Assembly (NCBI GenBank): GCA_025455985.1
Contig: JALOLM010000022.1
Coordinates: 1 to 13,332 of the forward strand
Direction: 5' to 3'
DNA length: 13,332 nucleotides
DNA from: Candidatus Nanopelagicales bacterium
GTDB lineage: Bacteria; Actinomycetota; Actinomycetes; S36-B12; UBA10799
Shown: positions 1 through 7,211 of the stretch, one piece after another
Layout: every line of letters starts with the position of its first letter
Position numbering within the stretch: position 1 is the first letter of the stretch
Program-made: the position numbers and the translations under genes
The notes under the pieces: generated by a model
Told to the model about the DNA's origin: nothing
Database searches by the model: none
What the model saw: only the letters and a program-made list of their open reading frames with translations

Positions 1-1
1 C

Positions 2-94
2 GACCCCCGCACCACCGAGCACTACGACCGCGCCCGCGGCAACCTCGACCGCCACGGCGTGCACTTCCTCACCGCCTACGTCGCCGGCGTCTGA
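2..94 (+). CDS. Tyrosine recombinase / phage-type integrase, C-terminal fragment
   Basis: Only the last 30 codons and the TGA stop lie in the window; the rest is upstream. The peptide begins DPRTTEHYDRARGNLD and ends TAYVAGV. The DPRTT-x-x-YDRAR pattern is the box around the nucleophilic tyrosine (codon 8 here, bases 23-25) at the very C-terminus of many actinobacterial tyrosine recombinases. These enzymes cut and rejoin DNA through a 3'-phosphotyrosine link. It reads toward the GTPase operon and suggests that the window borders an integrated element. Catalytic Arg and His residues cannot be checked. The family call rests on this short tail alone. Confidence 0.75.
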   Translation, partial: DPRTTEHYDRARGNLDRHGVHFLTAYVAGV

Positions 95-106
95 CCCCAT
101 GTGGGG
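95..106 (+). terminator. Small hairpin just after the recombinase stop
   Basis: CCCCATGTGGGG directly follows the stop codon and can form a 4-5 bp GC stem with a minimal loop. There is no T-tract after it, so a terminator role is only a guess from its position. Confidence 0.2.
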
Positions 107-398
107 CTGCCCAGGTAGCGGTCTGGGCTCCAACGAACCCGCGTCATCCCGCCGCCTGTCGCGCGCTGGCGGGGGGCATCACGCCCAGTAGGACGCGGGA
201 CAAGATTGTCGGTGGATGAGCAGCAGGTTGCCCATGATGCCCGGCGACTCCACGGAGGCAAAGGCGGCGCTGACGTCGCGAAGCCTGAACGCGGTGGGCT
301 TGGCGACGTCAGGCCCCCGACCGGAGACGGGCGACAAGTCGGCGGCCCGTGACCGCAACTGGGCCGCACCGTCGCGCCGGGACGCATGGAAAGTCCGT
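107..398. other. Intergenic stretch without a supported gene
   Basis: Between the recombinase end and the GTPase gene start at 436 there are about 340 bases. Short frames exist on both strands (for example 216-446 plus and 179-436 minus), but they overlap each other, lack ribosome binding sites and have no recognisable motifs. I see no repeats, tRNA-like structure or attachment core. The promoter of the GTPase operon should lie in its right part, but I could not pick a convincing -35/-10 pair. Confidence 0.5.
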
Positions 399-420
399 TC
401 CTGCAAGAGTATGTGCAGGA
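399..420 (+). promoter_or_regulatory. 7-bp inverted repeat just upstream of the GTPase ribosome binding site
   Basis: TCCTGCA and TGCAGGA form a perfect 7-bp inverted repeat around an 8-base loop (AGAGTATG). It sits immediately before the Shine-Dalgarno sequence GGGAGG (424-429) of the gene starting at 436. It could be an operator or an mRNA hairpin. Role inferred from position only. Confidence 0.35.
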
Positions 421-435
421 CGAGGGAGGTCCGCA

Positions 436-616
436 ATGGAACTTGAAGGACTGGGCGAACGCCTTGAGGGGATAGTCAGAGAGCGGCATGCGAGGCTTCC
501 CCGAGTCGATGCCCAACTCGATCGTTTGGCCAAGGTCGAGGCCGCCCTCACTGCGGTTCAGGATGCCGCCGTTGGCCTACCGGCGACTTGGCAAGACGAT
601 GCGGCAATCGGCGACG
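436..616 (+). pseudogene. 5' fragment of dynamin-like GTPase gene, cut off by an insertion sequence
   Basis: This is the native start of the large GTPase gene. ATG 436 follows a strong GGGAGG Shine-Dalgarno at 6-base spacing. The fragment encodes MELEGLGERLEGIVRERHAR and on to AIGD, a charged helical region expected before the G domain. At 616/617 it runs into the insertion sequence and the frame then ends at 663 with foreign residues. Splicing base 616 to 1937, which removes the element and one 8-bp target duplicate, restores one frame (AIGD-ALERL) into the 3' part. The ancestral protein would be 776 residues. Alone, this fragment lacks the P-loop and cannot be a GTPase. Confidence 0.85.
609..616. 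repeat. Target-site duplication, left copy
   Basis: CGGCGACG here is repeated directly at 1929-1936 on the other side of the element. Eight bases is a usual IS256-family duplication length. Its survival implies that both flanks come from one insertion without later rearrangement. Confidence 0.85.
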
Positions 617-645
617 GGTCGCGTCCCGCCGTTTGGTGTAACTCG
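617..645 (+). repeat. IS256-family terminal inverted repeat, left
   Basis: It begins GGTCGCGTCCC and ends GGTGTAACTCG. Compared with the reverse complement of 1900-1928, the outer 11 and inner 11 bases match exactly and the central 7 mostly differ (24 of 29 identical). Confidence 0.85.
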
Positions 646-673
646 TGGCGTGTGGCTCTGTGAGCAGGGTCAA

Positions 674-1794
674 CTATGCCGTAGCGAGTTCGGGTGTGGC
701 GATCGCCTCCTCGGTGCGGGTGGGTAGGGCGATCGGTGGGGTGGGGTACAGCAGGGCCATAGACCCTTCGGACAGGTAGCGGCGGTCGGCGTCGAGCCAT
801 TCGTCGTGGGCCTCGATGAGCACGCAGGCTGATAGTCGGAGCAGGGCGTCGGTGTTCGGGAAGATCCCGACGACGTCGGTGCGTCGCTTGAGCTCTTTGT
901 TGACTCGTTCGATGGGGTTGGTGCTCCAGATCTTGGCCCAGTGGGCGTGCGGGAAGTCGGCGAACGCGGTCAGATCGTCCTTGGCCGCCCGGAGCATCTC
1001 GGCGACCGCGGGCAGCTTCACGGCCAGGGTGTCGGCGACGGTGTCGAGCTGGTCGCGGACCGCGCCTGGGGTGGGTTGGGCGAACACGGTGCGGATGTAG
1101 GCCGCGACCATGTCGGCCTCGGCCTTGGGGACCTTGGCCAGCACGTTGCGCAGGAAGTGCACCCGGAGAAGGCCTCGGTCTCGCTGTCGCCGACCGCGCA
1201 GCCCAGGACCTCGCGGTGGCCGTCCGCACGCACCCCGGTGGCGATCACGACCGCCTGGGAGACGACCCGACCGTTGACCCGGGCCTTGCAGTAGGTGGCA
1301 TCGGCGAACACATACGGGAACGGCTGGTCATCCAGCGGGCGGGTCCGCCACGCGGCCACCTCGCCGTCCAGCTGGGCGCAGATCCGCGACACCTCGCTCT
1401 TGGACACCCCGGTGCCGCCCATCGCGACCACCAGATCATCGACCCGACGCGTGGACACCCCTTCGACGTAGGCCTGCATGATCACCGCGTGCAGCGCGAC
1501 GTCGATACGTCGTCGGGGGGCCAGCAGCGCGGGGAAGAACGACCCGGTTCGGGTCTTGGGGATCTTCACCGTCACATCCCCAACGCCGGTCGTGACGACC
1601 TTGTCGCGGGTCCCGTTGCGCTGCGTTGTCCGGGTCTCGGTGCGCTCGTGCGGGCCGGCGCCGATCACCGCGGTCGCCTCCGCCTCGACCAACTCCTGCA
1701 ACATCGCCGCCAACAACCGGCGCATCAACTCACCACCATCGCCGGCCTTCATCGACTCGACCAATGCGAGCAGGGCAGACTGATCCAGGGCCAT
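674..1794 (-). pseudogene. IS256-family transposase, frameshifted by internal deletion
   Basis: It starts at ATG 1794 after a GAGAGG ribosome binding site. The first frame begins MALDQSALLALVESMKAG and runs through the conserved Mutator core, including FADATYCKARVNG with the first catalytic Asp near residue 165, to GDSETEAF. Near 1164-1168 it jumps to the sequence for VHFLRNVLAKVPKAEAD in another frame, which continues to the stop at 674 and holds the catalytic Glu region NPIERVNKELKRR. In intact relatives about 45-50 residues lie between these blocks, including the SDAH segment with the second catalytic Asp. Both that segment and the reading frame are lost, so the protein cannot be active. 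A programmed frameshift is unlikely because sequence is missing. Confidence 0.88.
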
Positions 1795-1848
1795 CGTGTG
1801 TGTTCCTCTCCATGAGTTCCTTGGCGGGTACTCACAGAGACTCACGCG

Positions 1849-4086
1849 ATGGCCCCTCAACATCGAGGACCGACACGAACCGGTCACCGATCAGGAACCC
1901 GAGTTACACCACTCCAGGGGACGCGACCCGGCGACGCGTTGGAACGGCTGAAGGACCCTGCCATTTCGACGGCACTTGTCGCTGCCCGAAGCAAGTTGCT
2001 GGCCGTCAAAGCCCGCTACGCTCGCGACAGTATCAACGTTGGCGTAAGCGGTCGAGCTCGAGTTGGCAAGAGCCTGATGCTGCAGTCGATTTCCGGCCTG
2101 TCGGATGAGCAGGTGCCGACTGGTGAGGGCACGAACGTCACAGCCATCCGGAGCCGGATCTTCCACAGTTCTGAACCCCGCGCCTATATCAGCTTCCACA
2201 GCCGAACCTCCTTTCTTGAGGAAGTGGTTCGTCCCTACTTCATCGATCTCGCAATATCCCCACTTCCTACCTCTCTAGATGCCTTCGAGGTCACGGCGCG
2301 GCCGCATGGTGCGGGGTTCTCTGAGCTCGAATCGATGTACGAGCAGTCAAAGGCGCAGGGGCTGTCCAAGGAGGCGAAGGCCAAGTGGGACCGCCTCATC
2401 GACATCGGTCGCGCTCTTCCCCACCTAAGGCTTGACGGCAGCGAACTCCAACTAACCGACCTATCCGACTTGCGTCGCTTCGTGGCGTACCCCACCACCG
2501 CCGACAAGGATCGGGAGGACCTCCCTGGGGGTCAGGCCGCCCCCAGGGACTACCTGGGTGTGCGCGACTGCCGCGTCGAATCTCCCTTCCCTGTCACGGC
2601 GCTCGACAGGCTTGGACTGGTGGATCTCCCTGGTCTTGGCGAATCAGCCGCAGGTATCGACCAGCGCATCGTCACAGGCTTGAGCGGCGAAGTTGACGTC
2701 GTTCTAATGGTGTTCCGAGCGGTCACAGGCCTCGCGAACATCGACACCATCGACCGAGCGGCACTGGACCTGATCACTCTCGCCCAGGGAGCGATCTCCG
2801 ACTCGCGTGATTTCGCGTGGATAGTCGTTAACGCCAGCCCTGACCAGGACTCTGCACGGAGAGACCTCATCTCCGAGCTGCATCGAGACTTCAACGAGCG
2901 TTCCCCCGATTCGAAGTACTCGGTCCTGACAGCCGACGCTAAAGATGCGCGGTCGATGCACTTCGATGTCCTGCTCCCGGTGCTGAACCGCTTGGCAGAT
3001 CGCCTTCCCTACATGGACGAGGAGGTCCTACAAGGAGCGGTCGCGGCGATGGAGCCTGCCCTGCGTTCCGTCCGTGCTGCGTCAACGGCTCTCGAGGATG
3101 CCATACGTGAAGCGAAGACGCAGTCGGGTACACCACGCCAGGTGCTTTTCGAGCTTGCGGGGGAACTCCGTAAGGACATCCAGGAATCCCTAGCGACCCT
3201 GAAGCCACGCAAACTCGGCAGTACGTACGTGGCTCAGTATCTTGATGAGATTGAGTCCATCCACTCGGGAGTCAGGGATTGGCTTTTCGTTGGTCTGGGC
3301 CGCGCTGAGAGCAGGGATGATTGGCAGACCCTCGCTGACCGGGAATGGGGTGTGGCCCGTAGCCACGGCCCGTTCGCAAACTCCGAACTCCACCGCCTTA
3401 GGGTGGAGATCACGCGCAGGTACGCGCAGTTGGACTACTTCTTGAATGACGTCCTGGTTGAGGAGTTCTACGGCTTGGTTTGTGCCGCTCTCTCGGGCGA
3501 GGCAGAGGGCACCGTCAACAGGGCGGAAGCGCAACGCGGATACCTCTTGGGGGACTCCACGAGCAAGCCTAGTCAGAAGTTGCATGCGCTCACCCGCCGG
3601 CTGGGGGCCTGCGATCCGGCCGTTCCTTCGCTGACGGCGGCTGTCGAGCAGTTGACGGGCATCCACTTTGATTTCAGGATCCAGTCGTACCCGCTCCTTT
3701 ACGACTTGAACCTGGAGATGCGCCCTCGAGAGAACGCCGACCCTCCTTTCCCTCCTGCCTTTGAGCATCTGCAGACCCCATTCATGTACGACTGGTTCCT
3801 TGAGTCCTTCACTCGGTACTCCTTCCGTATCAAGCGCGAGCTACGACAGGACGCTGAGCGCCAGATCCGGGTTCTGTCTGGCGCAGCGCTTGTGTTCGAA
3901 GACGAGATCGTCAGGTCCGGGGAAAGCGGGGCCGAGTTCTGGAACCTAGCCGAGAGTTACCGGGACGAGTTATGGCCCGGCAGATTCGAGGGACTCAACC
4001 AGTCAAGTGCTCGCGCGCAGCAGTTCAGCAAGACGGTCAGACGCTTGTCCGCGGCCATCAACGAGGCGCTGGAGGTGTCCCCATGA
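1849..4086 (+). CDS. Dynamin-like large GTPase, main part with IS-derived N-terminus
   Basis: This is the bulk of the interrupted GTPase. The open frame starts at an ATG inside the insertion sequence, so its first 27 residues (MAPQHRGPTRTG...) are element-derived; native coding resumes at 1930-1937. TTG 1939 is an alternative start. In ancestral numbering the P-loop GVSGRARVGKS is at 96-106, a switch-I-like stretch with PTGEGTN follows, and the G3 motif VDLPG has its Asp at about 290. The expected G4 TKxD is not obvious; WIVVNASPDQD lies where it would fall. The C-terminal 400 residues are mostly helical, as in dynamin stalks. Dynamin-family GTPases remodel membranes or assemble on them. The gene overlaps the next by ATGA (4083-4086), implying coupled translation of a GTPase pair. 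Whether the truncated form is made is unknown. Confidence 0.75.
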   Translation: MAPQHRGPTRTGHRSGTRVTPLQGTRPGDALERLKDPAISTALVAARSKLLAVKARYARDSINVGVSGRARVGKSLMLQSISGLSDEQVPTGEGTNVTAIRSRIFHSSEPRAYISFHSRTSFLEEVVRPYFIDLAISPLPTSLDAFEVTARPHGAGFSELESMYEQSKAQGLSKEAKAKWDRLIDIGRALPHLRLDGSELQLTDLSDLRRFVAYPTTADKDREDLPGGQAAPRDYLGVRDCRVESPFPVTALDRLGLVDLPGLGESAAGIDQRIVTGLSGEVDVVLMVFRAVTGLANIDTIDRAALDLITLAQGAISDSRDFAWIVVNASPDQDSARRDLISELHRDFNERSPDSKYSVLTADAKDARSMHFDVLLPVLNRLADRLPYMDEEVLQGAVAAMEPALRSVRAASTALEDAIREAKTQSGTPRQVLFELAGELRKDIQESLATLKPRKLGSTYVAQYLDEIESIHSGVRDWLFVGLGRAESRDDWQTLADREWGVARSHGPFANSELHRLRVEITRRYAQLDYFLNDVLVEEFYGLVCAALSGEAEGTVNRAEAQRGYLLGDSTSKPSQKLHALTRRLGACDPAVPSLTAAVEQLTGIHFDFRIQSYPLLYDLNLEMRPRENADPPFPPAFEHLQTPFMYDWFLESFTRYSFRIKRELRQDAERQIRVLSGAALVFEDEIVRSGESGAEFWNLAESYRDELWPGRFEGLNQSSARAQQFSKTVRRLSAAINEALEVSP
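1900..1928 (-). repeat. IS256-family terminal inverted repeat, right
   Basis: This is the partner of 617-645. Read on the minus strand it begins GGTCGCGTCCC, then 7 divergent bases, then GGTGTAACTCG. The transposase gene starts 106 bases inside this end. Confidence 0.85.
1929..1936. repeat. Target-site duplication, right copy
   Basis: CGGCGACG, identical to 609-616. The host reading frame resumes here in phase with the 5' fragment. Confidence 0.85.
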
Positions 4087-5210
4087 GCGGCACGGGTGAG
4101 ACGCAGGATCACAGTTGGCTTGTGACCATGCTGGGGCCGTCGCGGGTAGGCAAGACTTCACTGCTCACCGCCCTGCAGGTTGCGGCCAACGACTACTTCG
4201 CTGGGACACCGGTGAGGGTCGAGCCTGAGGACGAGATCACGCGGAGAGCCTTCGCTGACAACAACCGCATCATGATCAGCGAGTTGAAGGCTCGCCGCTT
4301 CTCGCCGTTGCTGAAGGGCGATGAAGAGGAGCGGACATACGGACTCACCGTCAGCGCCGGAGTTGATACTCACCGCATTGTGCTTCGCTTCCAGGACTAC
4401 CCCGGGGGCTACCTATCGACTGCCAAGTCCTCTCGAGTGACTGAGCTCCTCGCTGACAGCCCCACAGCTATCGTCCCGATCGATGCGACCCTCCTGATGG
4501 AAGCTGGGGACGACAACAGTCTGGAGATCATGACTGGGCTGGGCCTGGTAGAGGTCGAAGAGCAAGTGCGGATCTGGGCCAAGACCAGGACGCAGGCAGG
4601 AGACCGCACCCGGCTGTTACTCGTCCCGGTCAAGTGCGAGTCCTACTTCAACGACAATGGCGGCCAGTACAACGAGGCTGACAAGTTGTTCAAGATGGTC
4701 CAGAAGTACTACGGAAGCCTGGTGGACATCTACCGACAGGAGTCCGGGAGGGGGCCGCTCATGTACGCACCGGTGGACACGATCGGTCCAATCGAACTGA
4801 TGGACGTCACGTGGGTGGTCGACGACTCCGGCGTAAGGCGGATGAAGCCTGAGTACTCGGTGCGATCGGACGCCTTCGGCGCTCCTCTTCCGCGGAAGAT
4901 CAAGGGCGCGGAGCCAGTTCTAGCCCATCTGGTGAAGGACGTTCTTTCCGTTCAGGATGAAGCGCTGCGCCTGGTAGAGCTAGAGGCTGATCGGCAGCTG
5001 ACCGACATCCAGAAGGAGAACCTCCGCCGGCGCAGCAATTGGTTCAAGCGGTTCCTAGACGACTTCTCGGGCAACCACACCAAGAGAAAGGTGCGGCTCG
5101 AGGAAGCGCGAAGCAAGCTCGACGCCCTCAACGCCGACCTCGAGAAGCTGACCCAAGGCGTCGACTCGCTTTCGGGTAACGATTCCGGGCGCGTTCGGAT
5201 TTGGCCTTGA
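4083..5210 (+). CDS. Second P-loop GTPase, possibly of the double-GTPase (DO-GTPase) type
   Basis: This 375-residue protein starts at ATG 4083, overlapping the upstream stop, although the frame is open further upstream. It has a clear P-loop, GPSRVGKTS, at 18-26, a Walker B/G3-like FQDYPGG with Asp at about 105, and LLVPVKCES, which fits a G4-like nucleotide-specificity motif. The C-terminal 100 residues are charged and helical (RLVELEADRQL...KLDALNADLEKL), a probable coiled coil. Families named double-GTPase are, from memory, found beside another GTPase in predicted conflict systems, which fits the layout here. GTP rather than ATP is inferred. It probably works with the dynamin-like partner and the membrane protein downstream. 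A profile search would settle the family. Confidence 0.75.
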   Translation: MSGTGETQDHSWLVTMLGPSRVGKTSLLTALQVAANDYFAGTPVRVEPEDEITRRAFADNNRIMISELKARRFSPLLKGDEEERTYGLTVSAGVDTHRIVLRFQDYPGGYLSTAKSSRVTELLADSPTAIVPIDATLLMEAGDDNSLEIMTGLGLVEVEEQVRIWAKTRTQAGDRTRLLLVPVKCESYFNDNGGQYNEADKLFKMVQKYYGSLVDIYRQESGRGPLMYAPVDTIGPIELMDVTWVVDDSGVRRMKPEYSVRSDAFGAPLPRKIKGAEPVLAHLVKDVLSVQDEALRLVELEADRQLTDIQKENLRRRSNWFKRFLDDFSGNHTKRKVRLEEARSKLDALNADLEKLTQGVDSLSGNDSGRVRIWP

Positions 5211-6031
5211 GCTACGCGGTTCGGATCCGTACTCGTTCAGCGGACAAGGATTACCACTGGATGGGTGGCGACCCAGTGGAATGGTGGACCACCGGGTGGG
5301 GCCACAGCCTCCTTAGACGTAGGCCTTGCCTGCTGCGCCAGTCTGGTGCCGCGGGTGGGGTTCTCATCACTGGGGTTCCATCCGGTCGGCATGACGGCTC
5401 GTCTTCTCGCACGAGAATCAACTACGACCTGGCACTGGTCGCTACCCCTGACGGCAGTCTGCTCGAGACGCAGGTCGATGCTCTGGTGCTCGCCTGGTGG
5501 AGGCAACACTCAGCCGACCCGAATCGGCCTTGGCCGCTCGGGATTGAGCTCGACAATGCAATCGCCAAGATTGCGGCAACCGATGGAATCCCTATCGACG
5601 AGGTCATCGAATCCTCGGGACCCGACCGAGTCGAACGAGTTGTCTGGGCCGCTCTTGGGAACGTCGCGCCCCACCGGTTGCCACCCCCTGGCGCTCTCGA
5701 CGCTCTAGAGCCCGAGCGCGTGCGGTGGGTTGGGTCGGGACATGCCGAGATCGAAGCCCTCATTCTTGGGAACCAGTCCATCGCGTACTTCGCTGCAGCT
5801 ACCCCGAATGACATGGAAGGCAGCGCCGGCATCGGGGTCGGCAGTGGGATAGTCGTCATCATCGACGGGGATGATCGGGTGCACGAGCGCCCAAAACAGA
5901 TGGCCCCCGCCCCGGACCCCGGGCCGGGGCCGGGGCCGAACGAACGCCACCCGCCCCGGCACCGCGTCCCGCTCACTCTGATGTTGGTGGCCACAGCCCT
6001 CGTGATCCTGATCGTGTACCTGATTCGGTAG
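5207..6031 (+). CDS. Unknown protein with C-terminal membrane anchor, GTPase operon
   Basis: I do not recognise this 274-residue protein. The chosen start TTG 5207 overlaps the upstream TGA as TTGA; TTG 5201 is also possible. The soluble part (residues 1-224) holds a W-rich segment (WWTTGWG) and an alpha/beta-looking middle (NYDLALVATPDGSLLE, VWAALGNVAPH). A linker rich in Pro and Gly (PDPGPGPGPN) follows, then one hydrophobic helix from about 254 to the last residue (LMLVATALVILIVYLIR). This topology is a tail anchor with the bulk in the cytoplasm. In context it may tether the GTPases to the membrane, sense a signal, or be the effector. Nothing in the sequence separates these options. Confidence 0.7.
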   Translation: MSYAVRIRTRSADKDYHWMGGDPVEWWTTGWGHSLLRRRPCLLRQSGAAGGVLITGVPSGRHDGSSSRTRINYDLALVATPDGSLLETQVDALVLAWWRQHSADPNRPWPLGIELDNAIAKIAATDGIPIDEVIESSGPDRVERVVWAALGNVAPHRLPPPGALDALEPERVRWVGSGHAEIEALILGNQSIAYFAAATPNDMEGSAGIGVGSGIVVIIDGDDRVHERPKQMAPAPDPGPGPGPNERHPPRHRVPLTLMLVATALVILIVYLIR

Positions 6032-6054
6032 ACGCTCTTGAGCGGCCAACCACC

Positions 6055-6288
6055 TTGGGTGAAGAAGTCTTGGGGATCATCCGTAATCCAGTGGGTTCCG
6101 CTAGGGCGGGCGTTGGGTTGGTGGGGGACGTTGTGGATGACCCTAAGGTGCTCAAGCAACTCGGCACTGACGCAGGCAAGCGGCTGTGGCGCGAAGTGCA
6201 GCGCAACGCATCCAAGCCCTCGAGCGTCGGCGAAGATGGTGAGGAAGCCCCGGCCTCAGAGTCCGACGGTGGGCCAGCGGGACTCTAG
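6055..6288 (+). CDS. Small charged protein at the end of the GTPase operon
   Basis: This 77-residue frame begins at TTG 6055, 23 bases after the preceding stop. Codon third positions are mostly G or C, unlike the competing 85-aa frame (6038-6295), whose translation looks unnatural. The first 55 residues (EEVLGIIRNPVGSARAGVGL, DDPKVLKQLG, RLWREVQRNA) could form amphipathic helices, with a Gly/Val-rich segment that might touch a membrane. The tail is acidic and low complexity (EDGEEAPASESDGG). No family is recognised. The start is uncertain because no ribosome binding site is evident. It may be co-translated with the membrane-anchored protein. Confidence 0.5.
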   Translation: MGEEVLGIIRNPVGSARAGVGLVGDVVDDPKVLKQLGTDAGKRLWREVQRNASKPSSVGEDGEEAPASESDGGPAGL

Positions 6289-6507
6289 GTTCTGATGCTG
6301 ATGCCGGGTTAGCCTAGCGACTGCCGGATCAAGGCCACGAGAACTGCCAGGGCGGCCATGGGGGGTCGGGTCAGACCGCGCGCATCACGCACGTGGCCCG
6401 CGGATCTCAGGCGCCGCGAGTTTCGCCGCTTGGATTCTGACTGCACTGCCGCCGGCCCCGCGCTTCCTCCTCCGTAGCCCCTAACCGGCCCGGTGTGATC
6501 ATTAGGC

Positions 6508-6930
6508 GTGTCCGTGCAACAAGTCATCCACACATGCAGCGCTTGCGGTGCCGAGAGGATTGGCCCGGGCATCGGTGATGTGCCCGGAGATCGAACGCCC
6601 TGTGCGAACGAGGGATGCGGCTCGGTAACCGTTCGGGCAGCGATCACGGTCACGGACTCGGTCGAGGTCCGCGGACTCCTCACTGGGAAGTTGAGGGATC
6701 CGAGTCTCGGCTCACGCAACGGACGCAAGACCCACTTCACGACCGGCACTGAGTTCTTCAGGCAGGGCCAGCGCTGGCATCAGGTGAGCCGAACCATTGA
6801 TTTCGTGAACGATAGCTACGACGAAACAATCAGCGATGCGACGACCGGAGAGGTGATTCGTGAGTGCCACGAGCGACTCACTGACCACCAAGGCAGGGGG
6901 TCAGCACGAACGTCGCGGCCTGGGTCCTGA
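6508..6930 (+). CDS. Small zinc-ribbon protein of unknown function
   Basis: This 140-residue protein starts at GTG 6508. No Shine-Dalgarno is visible, so a leaderless message is possible. The N-terminus has four cysteines as C10xxC13 and C32xxxxC37, a pattern able to bind zinc. The rest (GTEFFRQGQRWHQVSRTIDF, then TTGEVIRECHERLTDHQGRG) looks like a compact beta-rich domain with a conserved-looking GEVI...ERL-x-H-x-GRGSA tail. I believe similar small proteins are common in bacteria, but I know no assigned role. It stands alone, 219 bases after the GTPase operon and convergent with the viperin operon, so membership of either system is unproven. Confidence 0.65.
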   Translation: MSVQQVIHTCSACGAERIGPGIGDVPGDRTPCANEGCGSVTVRAAITVTDSVEVRGLLTGKLRDPSLGSRNGRKTHFTTGTEFFRQGQRWHQVSRTIDFVNDSYDETISDATTGEVIRECHERLTDHQGRGSARTSRPGS

Positions 6931-6948
6931 CTGCAGGGCGGGAGTCAG
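6927..6948 (+). terminator. Weak hairpin at the end of the zinc-ribbon gene
   Basis: CTGACT and AGTCAG form a 6-bp stem with a 10-base loop overlapping the stop codon; a second weak stem (GCGGC/GCCGC) lies further on. No T-tract follows. The spacer 6931-7211 between the convergent genes holds no supported gene. Confidence 0.2.
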
Positions 6949-7211
6949 CCCCCTTGGAGCCAACCGTGACGCGGCCTTCCGCCGCGAGCTGGGCGCCTTT
7001 CAGGCGGGCATGGCAGCGCCCAGATGGGGGCACACCTGCTGGGGCCCTAGCGTGAATCCCTGCGACCCGCCGCGTTGCATGTCTCCCGCTCCCGCCGGGG
7101 ACGCTCAGACGCATCCGGAGGGTGACGCTGGATCCATCATCCGTGCTGCGCAGTGAGCCAAGGGCCGGCGATGGGATGTCCGTGCCATGGCCGACGGCGG
7201 AGCCGGGTGGG

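Larger units (their letters stand above)
617..1928 (-). mobile_element. IS256-family (Mutator-type) insertion sequence, 1312 bp, internally deleted
   Basis: The element is bounded by imperfect 29-bp terminal inverted repeats (617-645 and 1900-1928) and a perfect 8-bp direct repeat outside them. It carries one minus-strand transposase gene recognisable as IS256/Mutator type. The length is slightly short for such elements, consistent with an internal deletion of roughly 130-150 bases near 1164-1168 that breaks the transposase. It is inserted in the 5' part of the dynamin-like GTPase gene in the opposite orientation. It could move only if a related transposase were supplied in trans. Boundaries are directly supported by the repeats and by restoration of the host reading frame. 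Confidence 0.9.

Noticed and set aside
616..627. GGGTCGCGTCCC as part of the target duplication
   Set aside because: Its counterpart at the other end is inverted, not direct; the direct repeat is CGGCGACG just outside.
1216..1815. 199-aa plus-strand ORF across the insertion sequence
   Set aside because: It is antisense to the recognisable transposase; the translation is low in motifs and typical of the complement of GC-rich coding DNA.
5422..6159. 245-aa minus-strand ORF
   Set aside because: It is antisense to the membrane-anchored protein, whose frame has sensible codon use and a clear terminal membrane helix.
6309..6749. 146-aa minus-strand ORF over the zinc-ribbon gene
   Set aside because: It runs antisense to the zinc-ribbon gene, has no ribosome binding site and no recognisable motif.
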